Shown: one piece after another, positions 22,701 through 33,492 of the stretch
Layout: every line of letters begins with the position of its first letter
Position numbering within the stretch: position 1 is the first letter of the stretch
Assembly (NCBI RefSeq): GCF_003589595.1
Contig: NW_020653993.1
Span: 6,479,528-6,543,527 of the forward strand
Reading direction: 5' to 3'
Origin: Hyposmocoma kahamanoa
Lineage: Eukaryota > Arthropoda > Insecta > Lepidoptera > Cosmopterigidae
DNA length: 64,000 bases
Program-made: the position numbers and the translations under genes
Notes under the pieces: generated by a model
Seen by the model: the letters and a program-made list of their open reading frames with translations, nothing else
What the model was told of the DNA's origin: nothing
Database searches by the model: none

Positions 22701-22806
22701 AAGAACTCATTACAAAATATTCACGGTATTTATTCGAACACTTATGTCCAAGATGTTGTCTACAATATGCAACATGGTTGATAATTACCTAATTAAAAAT
22801 AACAAC
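22701..22806 (-). promoter_or_regulatory. Conserved upstream block of gene B
   Basis: Read toward the ATG the block contains TTTTAATTAGGTAATTA, TGTTGCATATTGTA, TTCGAATAAATAC and ATTTTGTAATGAGTTC in that order. The same motifs with similar spacing precede genes C and D, while the surrounding DNA differs more. AT-rich homeodomain-type sites are suggested by TAATTAGGnAATTA (inference). Confidence 0.65.
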
Positions 22807-23292
22807 ATTAAATTAACGGAACATTTTCAATGAAGATTTACATTTTTTTTTATTTAGTCTGAAAACTAAAAAATCTTTGCTTTAAATATCTATCTATCAA
22901 TTTAATTAAGATCTGATCAGGGGTGTATTATTAAACGACGAAAATGTGGTTCTAATAATACTCTAAAGTCCATGAGTCTAGCCTTTCCCTAGTTTGAAGA
23001 CAGGTTGTATAGAATCATGTTATATCATCAGTATCAAATACTTACTACAATTTATAATAACAATAAAAGTAAAATACAATTTAATATCAATGGATAACGG
23101 AATGTCAATATATAAAAATTACAAGAATAAATAAGAGAGTCCGGGATCTTCTCAGAGCTCGTCAAGTTGACTCCGTCCACGAGCCCGTGTCGGGTTCGGC
23201 GCGGATGTCAAGTGAAACTGGTCGTTCTCTGATTTGTTTTGGCAACTATACTCTTAGAGGATTGGTTTCCATAGTCTAAGGCGACTAACACA

Positions 23293-23412
23293 CTGCACGG
23301 CGATTAGCACGCGCGCGGTGGCGGAGACGCAGATCTGCATCAACGCGCTGTTTAATCTGCGCGGGGCAGCGGTCTAGCGGCCCCGCGCTACGTAGTTGAT
23401 CGCCGTAGTGAT
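23293..23412. mobile_element. GC-rich MITE-like element
   Basis: The ends are CACTGCACGGCGATTAGC and, reverse-complemented, CACTACGGCGATCAAC. The inside is very GC-rich (CACGCGCGCGGTGGCGG) in AT-rich surroundings. A second GC-rich patch at 23150-23220 is unassigned. Confidence 0.5.
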
Positions 23413-23779
23413 TGTACATGTAGCTGAGATCCTTCTTTGACAAGAATGGTTAATAGTACAGAACTCATTCAGGACGCTGCAGTTATACTGTCTATTTGGT
23501 TTTTGTTTACTCAAATAAAAAGACGCCGAAGATGTTGGACACATCTCTCTGCTGATTTCTCACTAATTTGGTGTTACTTTTACTTTAATTTTATTCTATT
23601 CACTTAAAAGCGAGACTTATAAAAATAATTTATAAAATACGTAAATTAGTGCACGCGTTACAAGGTTATATTAATGTAGAATTTTGTGAGGTGTCACAGG
23701 GATCATCCTAGAAAATTTGTAGTATAGTCTACAGCGACACAACAAACTCGCAGATTAATAAAAGAAACAAAAAATAGAA

Positions 23780-24090
23780 CAAATTAATATGCGGTGACGT
23801 GAGGCGTATCATTGCGCAAAGGTGGCGATGGGCGGGTCACATAAACCGCAGAACTGACGACCGGTGGAACAGAAGAATGCTGGAGTCGAGACTAAGGATC
23901 GATACGAGAAGCGTCGGTCGCCAGAAGGCTAGGTAAATCGACGATATACATATAGTCAAGCTAACCAAAAAAACCTGGATGCAAACGGCCCAAGGCTGAA
24001 AAGAATGGCGTGCAAATGAGAACGCCTACATTTAGCAATGGATGACTAAAAGGCGAAGAAGAAGAAGAAGAATTCTGCGCTCAAACATTT
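23780..24090 (+). pseudogene. LINE 3' end fragment
   Basis: One frame gives RWRWAGHINRRTDDRWNRRM, then W-x-DDI and KTWMQTAQ. The copy ends in a GAAGAAGAAG run after AATGGATGACTAAAAGGCG. This is the C-terminal tail of a non-LTR reverse transcriptase plus its 3' end. A relative lies at 53.44-53.82 kb. Confidence 0.65.
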
Positions 24091-25540
24091 TTTTTAAAGT
24101 TTCTTGCCTCATCTAGGAATCGAACCGGTCAAAAATGGAAATAGTACTGGTAAACTAGTAATGGTAGTAGTATGGTAGTAGTAGTAACTCCTGTATTTTG
24201 TGATGCCAGCCGAAAGAGTCAATGGCCCATTGAAAATCAGCGTCACAAGTCACAGCCTAGTTTTAGTTGTGACTTTAGCTGTATGGGATACTCTTGCATA
24301 CCTCACAGCCGCACACATGTCAGTACAGTTATTATATAACTTCTTGTTGAAATGTGTTTATTTAAATTAGTCTTTTTTTGAGCCGTTTTTTAGAATGTGG
24401 CGTTGCAATGGTTTCTGTTTCTATAATAGTTTCTATAAATACAAGGACTAATTTCTTTTCTCTTCCTTGTCTGTGGACATTGGACACAACAATGGATTTG
24501 CGGAAAAACGGGGTTGCGTTTTTGGACGTATGTGAATGGGTAGATCGAACAAGTACTGTATCGTGAGCATAACGCTTATTACACTAAACTATTTCAAGGG
24601 ATCCTAACACAGCGCAGCTACGGTATGCTTAGGGATAACTCGGCGGCTTGGGGGTTCTTTGGCAGCTTTGGGGATGCTTCGGTAGCCTTCAGGATGCTTT
24701 GGAATGTCCAGAGATCAGGCGCGAGCACGATGTCGCGACAGAATGCTTCAGCATGCCTACGGAAGCTTAGTCTTGTTTAAAGATGCGACGTCGTACGTAC
24801 TATGTCGGTGTGTGTGCTACAGTGTGCGCTTACATGTAGGAATGCCGAAGGATCCCCTACCGAGCCATCCCTTCAGTGGGAGCCACGTCTTAGGATCCCT
24901 AGTTCGTGTCTATATGTATCATGATGTGGATGTGGAAAGCAAAACACAACTTTTAAAAAGGAAATATACATAGGAAATGAAACTATTCTCCTGATATAAG
25001 ACGCGTATATTTGTAACAATGTGAATTTTAGTAAATAAATTTTATTAACAAAAAAGAAAATTAGAAATAAACTAAAACATATTATTAATCAGTACTGCAG
25101 TCTTATGTCTGCTTGGGATTTTTCTTCAGACTGGATCCCAAACTGTGGTACAAAGAAATCATCTTCTTCCCTTTTGAAATTAGGATGGTTTTAATTTCAA
25201 TGGCCTTTCGCAGCATCATGGGTAGGTAACGGACTTCTTTTGCAAGAACCTGGGGTTTGTCCATATGTTCGCAGACTGCAGACTTTGAGAAAGAATCTGT
25301 TACTTATAACATAATACAAACAATGAAAATAGAATATACATATTTTATACTACATTTTCACTAAATTCTGGGTATCCCATACCCTGACTCATTCCAAGTG
25401 ATACCTTCTCTCACCTCATTCTAGCAGGATTAATATAAATTGTACATAATTTGTCATTCCTTTCAATAATGTACGTTATTAATAACTCGTTAGGGTCTTG
25501 ACCCTGACCTAAAACTAGTAAAGAAGTTTGCAAGCAAACT
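24091..25540. other. Intergenic region between genes B and C
   Basis: 24220-24330 is a dispersed repeat (TGAAAATCAGCGTCACA...CACAGCCGCACACATG) also found at 60.36-60.50 and 63.34-63.48 kb. 24968-25022 is a partial foldback repeat D. The rest shows no gene; short ORFs near 24.4 and 24.7 kb have no recognisable features. Confidence 0.5.
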
Positions 25541-26683
25541 GCTATTCATGTGTATGTTCCCCCACCGCCCCGCCTCCTCTCCTTCACCACCACTTCCACT
25601 TCAACTGCTTCCAACGCCTCCACCACCTCCCCAACCCCCACCGCCTCCCCAACTTCCACCATAGCCTCTAACGAACCCGCTTCCCACGCCGCCGTTACCG
25701 CCTCCCCAACTTTCACTACCTCCCCAACTTCTACCGCCACCACTGTCTTTAACAAACCCACCCCCTACGCTTTCTACAAGGCCTCCACTGCCGCCACTGA
25801 CTTTACCGCCTTCTGCGCCATTTTCTCTGCCTCCACCACCCAATGGCGTGCCCCAACCCCAACCTGCACCGCCTCTCCATATTCCACCACCTCCACCGCC
25901 TCCCCAACTTCCACCACCTCCCCAACTTCTACCGCTACCACTGTCTTTAACAAACCCACCCCCTGCGCCTTCTACAAGGCCTCCACTGCCGCCACTAAGG
26001 TTAATGCCTTCTGCGCCTTTTTCTCCGCCTCCACCACCCAACGCCACGCCCCAACCCCCACCGGCTTTCCAACTTTCACCGCCTCCCCAACCTCCAGCAC
26101 CTCCACCGCCTCTCCAAATTCCGTCACTTCCACCGCCTCTCCAACTTGCACCGCTATCACCGCCATCTCCTTGTTTACCGACTTCTACACCTCTTTCACC
26201 ACCTCCGTAGGTTCCCCAATTTCCATCGCCTCTCCAACTCCCAACACCTCCCCAACTGCCACCGCCTCCCTAAAAAATATTATCATTATTATTTTCACCG
26301 CCTTCATTGCTTTCACCGCTACTGCCGCATTCAAATTCTTTACCGCTTTTACCGCCTCCTCCACAACTACCTCTTTATGCGCATATTAGATTAAGGAGAC
26401 TCTCTAGAAATCTGCACACATATGGGAGCAGCTCAGTCAAATGACGTCTGTTTGACAACTAATGTTACAAGTCTAGACAGTTGAAAAATGTGCAGCAGTA
26501 TTTCATGCGTTATTTTGCGTAGCTTGCTGTGCAAGTTTTTACGCGTTTTCTAACACCATTGCAAGCGTCATCGTGTGGGAAATGCACTTCAATGATATTG
26601 TCGTTAGGGTAACTTTTTTGGTGCAACTTTTAGAAATTTTAAATGCTTGACTTTTTTCAGTATATGTTTGCGTGAAACATATA
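25540..26683 (-). pseudogene. Gene C, main exon: broken Cys domain with Gly-rich tail
   Basis: The position and structure equal the main exon of gene D. Read from the acceptor in phase 0, the frame stops after eight codons. In a second frame the D-like domain is visible, PHDDACNGVRKRVKTC then TASYAK, but two conserved cysteines have become Arg (TGC to CGC) and a TAA replaces a codon just before the second of them. Another shift follows near CNISCQTD. Downstream the DNA stays open in one frame as a Gly/Trp-rich tail (GGGGSWGG, GGGFVKDSGSGRSWGG) ending in TGA at 25601, with a 198 bp unit present twice. The antisense strand is also open for 279 codons, which is a by-product of the GGN repeat. 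Most likely a recently lost paralogue of D. Confidence 0.75.
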
Positions 26684-27186
26684 CTGAAATCATTATCATT
26701 GTATGAAATTAGTATTCTCATTTTCTTAGTGAATCAAGCAAGTTTATGATTAATTTTCTTGATAAACCTCATCATAGCGCTTGTGTAATATCCAGGTAAT
26801 ACTTGATTATTATTATTAAACAACAATAAAAATTACGTTGATATTATTATAAAGTTTTGAACCTATTTTGCAATAAATGAAAAAGTAAAATCAGTGTCTG
26901 AATTTTGTGTTGTCTTCAATTTTCTACTAATGCCAATTACTGGAAAATTTAAATCCACAAACAATATTTTATAATTTAGACCAATTTCATTAAATCAATT
27001 ATTTTTTGTGATGGTGTGCATTGAAATGTTTCTATCTTGCCTGAGTGAGCGGAGAGCAAAAAAGTTTGGGAACCTTTGATTTAGACTCGAATGAAAAAAA
27101 CCGTTTGAGTGTAGCTGCACAAGTTATATAATGTATAATTAAGCAGATCTTAAACAACACGTAGTAGCGAATCACGAACAACTTAC

Positions 27187-27210
27187 ATTTGGATCAAATT
27201 TTTGCACCTT
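27187..27210 (-). CDS. Gene C microexon (24 nt)
   Basis: Acceptor TGTTTTGTTTTAG, donor GTAAGTTGTT, phase 0, codons K-V-Q-K-F-D-P-N. It is intact although the gene's main exon is disabled, which fits recent inactivation. Confidence 0.7.
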
Positions 27211-27224
27211 CTAAAACAAAACAT

Positions 27225-27445
27225 ATATATGAGAAATGAAACTATTGTTCCGGATTTAAATCGCGTATATTTGTTTTTTCAAACAAACCGACGTTTCAAA
27301 CAACCGCGACCACGGGACCTGTAAAGGGCCCGAAACGTCGGTTTGTTTGAAAAAACAAATATACGGGATTTAAATCCGGAAAAATAGTTTCATTTCCTAT
27401 GTGTCACAATCGCGAAAACCTAAGAACTCGATAAAAACATATATA
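27225..27445. repeat. Foldback repeat D copy
   Basis: Arms of about 60 bp (GAAACTATTGTTCCGGATTT left, AAATCCGGAAAAATAGTTTC right) surround GGGACCTGTAAAGGGCCC and GAAACGTCGG. The copy continues rightward with ATGTGTCACAATCGCGAAAA and CCTAAGAACTCGAT, a flank shared with the 30.2 kb copy. It lies about 15 bp upstream of the C microexon acceptor. Confidence 0.75.
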
Positions 27446-28722
27446 TTTACAATACATAAATACACAACAAAATTATACACAAGAAATAATATATATTTAT
27501 GTACATATATATATATGTGTGTTTGTGAATGTATTTGCATAACGGCCTGAGGGTCGAGCAGTTGCAATCCCGCCACAATGTGAATTTTAATTCATTTGTG
27601 GTGAGAGTACTACCAACTCAACATCTGTCGAGCTTCGTGAAGGAGGAGTTTTGACCGAAGGGTGTCATGTATCGACGTTTCCAAGGCCGGTTACCGCACA
27701 CCTACGTTGCGTCACACGTCGCAGACAATACGTATAAATTATTAATAATTCGTGTTTTATTATATTGTTATGTCTATTAGGTATGTATTTACGGGTTTTT
27801 ATAACCGGAATATAAATAAAATAATGAAAAAAAATAAAAATATTATACCTACGTATAATTATATAATCTATATAAGTGTTTATTGTACAAATTCAAATTT
27901 TTTAATACTTGTACTTCCCAAGGTGCACACTTTATACACCTTAGAACTGTTACATCTATGAACAGTCTTAATATGATATTAATTTAGATAATAGTTCTCT
28001 ATAAACGGTTTTAGAAAAAAGAAATTGTTCTTATAGACTTATTTCACTCAAGTCAAAATTTTAACACCTTTTTAATACCAAACAACTCAATTAAGTGTAA
28101 TCTCTCTTAAGATTTACTCTTAAAGTCCTTATTTTAAGTTCATCTGTAGAACAACTGATTATTTTTAGTAAAATTGTTCTTTACAAATCCAGTAAAGTCT
28201 ATTAATACTCTAAAAACTAGTGTTCTTAAGTTTATTCTAGATATATTTAATTTATAGACATTCTGTAGTGTTTGTACTTATTAACAAACACGTTATAGCG
28301 CGTCTTCAGTAGATTTTATTTAAAAAAATACTACAATTAGGGTTTTTACTCTATTGGACGTTGTAAGAATTCATGCAAAATGGATAAAGTAAAGAATATG
28401 AAAAGATCCAGTGGAGGTGGTGAACCTTGGATATTAAGTCATTACATCACATCATTCGATACAATCAGCGTTGCTAATGCCAATTGTTCAAAATCTCCAA
28501 AAATCAGGGTTAAAATCCTCAAATTTGGGGAGAGCAAAGTTCATGTTCCCCTCAAATTCCTCGCATCTATAATTTATTATTAATTATGAGAAATACATCG
28601 CTTAAAAATATAATAAAGAATTAAGAAATTCAAAATGTAATAATCTATTACGTTTGCTGTGAATGTAAACAGAATGTAAACTAATTATAAAATTAGATGA
28701 CCTTAAATCGTTAATTTATTTT
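27446..28722. other. Intron of pseudogene C, no gene seen
   Basis: AT-rich. There is a stretch near 27540-27730 of higher GC (CATAACGGCCTGAGGGTCG) with no frame. The small ORF at 28380-28583 has no motif and is not called. Confidence 0.4.
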
Positions 28723-28943
28723 AATAATAATAATAATAATAACGTACACACTCAACATAACCCCGCACTAGGGAAACCCTGTGTCGCGGGTGCTATGGAC
28801 ACACACGTAGACAACCACAAATTACACCCAAACTCACGAGAGAAACAAATGTAGGGCATACAAATATTTCTCCCAACCCGGGAATCGAACCTGGGACCTC
28901 TGCATGGCAGTCCGGCATGGTAACCGTTCGGCCACGGAGGTAG
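28723..28943 (-). mobile_element. tRNA-derived SINE, family A
   Basis: A full-length reverse-orientation copy: TAA microsatellite tail, conserved body, then B box (GGGAATCGAACC on plus) and A box, ending GGCCACGGAGGTAGTT. It lies in the first intron of pseudogene C. Confidence 0.85.
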
Positions 28944-30474
28944 TTATATTAATTATAATATTAATTAGATTAAACATTAATCTGTAATCAGTCTGACCAA
29001 AAAATCATTTTTCTTTGCCTTACAAAATTAAGTAAATTGATTATTTGTTGTGCATTTGGTGACACTAGTTAACGTTAGACATAATCAATGAGTTTCGACC
29101 TATATTTAATATTTAAAGTTGACGAGTGGTAAGTTGTGGTGTGAAAGTACCAACTGCTCGGCTTTGTTTATCAATAGCTGATTTCGTTTTGCTTCATACC
29201 GGGGACCGGCCTAAGCGGGAGAAAGAATCGCGAACTCAACACGCACGGACTGGTAATTTCACAACCAAAATACAATTCAGAACCAAGTGCTCTAATAATA
29301 ATTCTATTTAAGCTGCTTGTTAATAATACAAGGGATATGCGATGTTGAAAAACACGTCGATGTAGTCCATCACAGTGTTTCTAATAGTAACGATCAACCT
29401 AGCGACGCATCAGCAATTGATAGATTAAACAAAATGATAAAATGTTAGAATCCCCACATTTTCCACACATAGCGCCAATCCCCACAAAATCTCCAATCTA
29501 GTTGAAACTCCCCACAATTTGGGGAATTCCCCACAAATTGGCAACGCTGGATACAATAGTCGTAATTCGCGCTCGGGCTGGTCATGGCCGGAATTTGTTT
29601 GTTAAGAAATAAATAAACATTGTGAAGTAATTCCGTGTTGTGAAATGGTAAAAACAATTGAAATGAGCGCGTGAACTACTGTACTTCAATGTTGTGTATG
29701 TGTATTGTGCCGTCTATCAATAGAATACAGTGAAATCATTGTGTGAAATGTGGTTGGCGTGACGAAATAACCTCAAATTTATAATGAAAATTTTATTTCT
29801 TCCAACATAAGTTAGGTATGTCATTAAAATGTTCCTTATATTTATATGATAGGGGATTTATCCACCTTTCTAGTCATATATAACACATTCCATATAATTT
29901 ATACATAAAAACGTTTTTTTGCGACAAATTGGATTTTGTCAATTGTTTTTTTGACCTAGTGTTTTGAAAAGTTTTTATTGCATAATACGCTCAATATTTA
30001 TAAAGGTTTTGTAATACTGTCAAAAGAAAAAATCGCTTAGAAACATCGCGTTTTGTAGACAATCATAAAAACTTTTTAAAGAATGACTATGAAGTAGCCG
30101 AGAAAAAATTATTTTCTTTTTAAAAAGTAAATCTAAGTTTCCGGAGTGGCCCGAAACGTCGGTTTGTTTGAAAAAACAAATATACGCGATTTAAATCCGG
30201 AAAAATAGTTTCATTTCCTATGTGTAACAATCGCGAAAACCTAAGAACTCGATAAATCTAAGTTGAAATTAGGCTTTTTCAAGCCTAGAATTTCTTGGAA
30301 ATGGTTTGTTTTGTGAGTTATTTTGTATATTTAAGCTTTCTATAAATATTCAAAACCGAAAATCGATAACTGTATTTTTATTAAGTTTATATTTAATACA
30401 CAGAGTTATCATTATATTAATGAAATAATTAATTTAAAAAAACATATAATTATAAGGTAATAAATATTACTTAC
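28944..30474. other. Intron of pseudogene C with repeat debris
   Basis: 29440-29560 contains several near-repeats of CCCCACA(A/T)TTTGG-type sequence. 30145-30260 is a one-armed copy of foldback repeat D (GGCCCGAAACGTCGGTTTG onward). No coding exon is recognised. Confidence 0.5.
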
Positions 30475-30537
30475 CAAATTCTCAATAAAAATGGGTAATA
30501 AACCCACCAAAATTGAAGAAAATAAAAATATGTTCAT
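30475..30537 (-). CDS. Gene C, exon 1: signal peptide
   Basis: The ATG is at 30537. Twenty-one codons begin MNIFLFSSILVGLLPIFIE and end at donor GTAAGTAA in phase 0. It is intact and very close to exon 1 of gene B. Since the main exon is broken, this exon may still be transcribed but would yield only a short peptide. Confidence 0.72.
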
Positions 30538-30562
30538 CTTCGCTACATTCAGAATATGAAAT

Positions 30563-30664
30563 ACGAACTCATTACAAAATACCTACAGTATTTATTCGAA
30601 AATTTTTATGTTATTTACAACGTGCAACATCGATATTAATTGCCTAATTAAAGGCAACAACACC
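30563..30664 (-). promoter_or_regulatory. Conserved upstream block of gene C
   Basis: Toward the ATG: CTTTAATTAGGCAATTAAT, ATGTTGCACGTTGTA, TTCGAATAAATACTGT, TATTTTGTAATGAGTTC. Order and spacing match the blocks of B and D. Confidence 0.65.
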
Positions 30665-31020
30665 ATTTAAACGATACACAGGAAAATAAATAACTTTGGT
30701 TAAAATGAATTATTTTCTGTAAGATTTCATCGATGCCGTATCAATGTTGGCGTAACGAATTTAATTAGTAGGTATTGTTTACTGTTCTATTATAAGTACG
30801 TAAACGGTTCGAACTTATAATAATAAGCTCTAAAATGTAATTAAGACGAAAAAGCCATTAATTATAATAATATTAAAAAAAATACGACTAAATTAATGTG
30901 AAGTATCCATAGCAAATACATATTATACAGTTGAGAGAGAGAGAGATACATAAGTTGACAAGTCCTTATTATAAGTACATTATTATTATTTATAATTTAA
31001 TTTGCAAATTTAGCTCACCA

Positions 31021-31590
31021 TAGTCGAGCCAACATAGCATCCTCTCTTTGACAGCTATAAACAGCGACAGAACGTAACTTAGTAATAATGTTCCAAATAG
31101 GAAACAATTAATTATATAATTTATGTATCCTTTATGAACACTAACAATGTTTTTATTTCGATTAAATAAGTAGTATTTAACCGTAATAACACATAATTTG
31201 ATTTTATATCTGCTTTGAACTTGTGATAGCTTATATTTATGATACATCATGCCAACGGTTACGTTCTATGAGTTTTTTTTGTTAAACCGAGTGAACTCCC
31301 GCAAGCAACAGAGAAGTACTATCATATGATTAGAGAAATCAAGTATAGTCGAGCCAAGATAGCATTCTGTTTTTGACAGCTGTGAACGGCGATAGAAATT
31401 AACTTAATAATAATTGCCCAAATAGGAAAAGAAAAATTATAATATTTAACTCCACTGTGTACACTAAGAACTTGTTTATTTCCGTTAAATATTTAGTATT
31501 TGGCTACAATGACACATAATATAATAGGTTTATATATAAGATGCGTCACTTAAACGGTTACGTTCTATATTTATTTTTCTTAAACCTATC
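31021..31590. repeat. Direct duplication, two copies of about 260 bp
   Basis: The copies begin TAGTCGAGCCAACATAGCAT (31021) and TAGTCGAGCCAAGATAGCAT (31346) and both end at GGTTACGTTCTAT. Both contain GACAGCT(A/G)T(A/G)AAC and AACACATAAT/GACACATAAT. The copies differ by point changes and small indels. No coding content is recognised. They lie upstream of pseudogene C. Confidence 0.8.
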
Positions 31591-32126
31591 GATGTCTCTC
31601 ATTCAATAGGATAGTACATACTATTATGTGATAAACAGAAATTATGTAGTATGGTAGAAATATCCCCACAAATTAAAATGTTAAGTGTTGCCATTAACAA
31701 CAATTTTTATGAACATGTAAATATTGACAATCTATTGAAAACACGAATCATTGTAAATTTAAGTTAATTGAGTTCCAGCTCATGTGAAAAGGGTACAGAT
31801 GATGACTTTGGTTGTGTACTGTAGTCTAGGCTCTACTCTATGAGTAGAAGTACTGGCTGAATGAATATAGATTTGTGTTTAAAATGTATTTAAAAATAGC
31901 ATAGCAAAAAGAACATCTTGGCAATTTTAGGCTAAGATTCCAAATTGAATACACGTTTGCAGTTATACTTATGAATAATCGTCGTTTCTCTTATAAAAGT
32001 ATCTCTCGCAAAGCTACCTGAGCTACGTTACGTCCTATAAAAGGTGGAGGTGAGCCTATAAATGGTGGAGGCCGTCCTATAAGTGGTGGAATCGCAATAT
32101 AAATGATGAAAGCATTCCTTGACTGC

Positions 32127-32345
32127 CTCCGTGACCGAACGGTTACCATGTCGGACTGCCACGCAGAGGTCCCAGGTTCGATTCCCGGGCCGGGAGAAAT
32201 ATTTATATGGCCTACATTTATTTCTCTCGTGAGTTTGGGTGTAATTTGTGGTTGTCTATGTGTGTGTCCATAGCACCCGCGACACAGGGTTTCCCTAGTG
32301 CGGGGCTATGTTGAGTGTGTGCGTTATTATTATTATTATTATTAT
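32127..32345 (+). mobile_element. tRNA-derived SINE, family A
   Basis: A complete copy: GCCTCCGTGACCGAACGGTT, B box GGTTCGATTCCCGGG, body, and a TTA tail. It is nested in the LTR-element remnant. Confidence 0.85.
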
Positions 32346-32489
32346 ATATTCCGATGAAGAAAACTCCGATGTGACAAAATTTTATGTTTTTACGAAAAAC
32401 CTCCAGGAAAGCGTACATAAGGTCGTAGTTTATATTTTTACTTATTTAATATTATTTTATAATTGACACCAGTGAAAAGTGTAAGAAGA

Positions 32490-32880
32490 AAATATGTATT
32501 GTACGCCGGCACAAATGTTTACTGGATTCAACGATGTAGACGAGTTTTTGAATCAATTTGAGGCGATCAGCGTATAAATTTTTGGTCTGATGTGCAAAAG
32601 AGATACGTGATTGCATTGTATTTCGAAGGGCCAGCTCTACAATGGTACAAATTTCTTCATACACGACGTATGATGTAATTGCACAGAAGCTAAAAGAGGA
32701 ATTTCCCTCACAGATAGATTACGCCCGAGAGTTTTATTATAGGCGACAGGGGCCAAACGAATCGCTGACAAGTTATTTTTATAGTTTAGATAAGTTAGCG
32801 ACGTAAGCGAAGATTCAAGATGTTCAGTTTATTAGACATTTCTTGAAGTCTTTGATACCCAGTTTCATTAACCTGTAAGC
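32490..32880 (+). pseudogene. Retrotransposon gag-like fragment
   Basis: Across frame breaks the plus strand reads FTGFNDVDEFLNQFEAIS, FEGPALQWYKFLHT, AQKLKEEFPSQIDYA and RRQGPNESLTSYF. This is the layout of a Retrotrans_gag-type domain (aromatic-rich helices around a WY core). Stops interrupt it. It shows no protease or RT downstream. Confidence 0.65.
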
Positions 32881-33492
32881 CTGTGTCGTCATCGTAGCAG
32901 CGTGCACGTTGAAGATAGTTTAGTGATGCATTTAGGAGGTTCTAGTAGTGATGTTTAATGATTTGTTAGGAACATTCAGCCAAGCTAGGGTAGCTGAAAT
33001 AAAGAGTTAGGATTTAGATAGGTTACCTAAATAGCTAGGATAGCTAACGAATAATTATATTTTGAATTGTTTGATTAGGGTGTGGTCATGGTCTGTCCTT
33101 TTAGATAGGTTTTTGGCAGACTTTTTTCTAGGAGGATTTTTTCGATCCTATTTTTTAAAATACATTTCAAACACAAATCTATATTCATTCGGCCAGTATA
33201 TATACTTATAGAGTAGAGCTTAGACTACATCCCTCTTCCTCACAACTGAAGGGGTGAACATACCTAGCTGGTGCCCTACCTATGATAGGCAACTTACACA
33301 CGTGATCAGCCTTTACTATAGGCTAACCACACACTGCTCGGAAGCTACTACCTTACCAACAAGCAAACCACCGAGGAGGCTGTGGCTTTAGCTGCCAAAG
33401 TCCTATCTAAAAGGACAGACTATGGCCACATCTTAATCAAGCAATTCAAAATATAATTATTCGTTAGCTATTTAGGTAACCTATCTAAACCC

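Larger units (their letters stand above)
31817..33492. mobile_element. Rearranged LTR-retroelement remnant with inverted arms
   Basis: A stretch at about 31817-31890 is the reverse complement of 33157-33226 (both contain AAATCTATATTCATTC in one orientation). A second inverted pair is 33012-33110 with 33401-33492 (AAAAGGACAGAC, AATAATTATTCGTTAGC). Between them lies a gag-like fragment and a SINE. This fits LTR pieces inserted or recombined in opposite orientations; exact LTR limits could not be set. Confidence 0.55.

Noticed and set aside
25550..26389. 279-codon plus-strand ORF rich in Thr, Ser, Pro and Ala
   Set aside because: It is the antisense of the Gly-rich GGN repeat of pseudogene C. 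Repeats of this kind are stop-free in several frames. No signal peptide, domain or splice context supports it.
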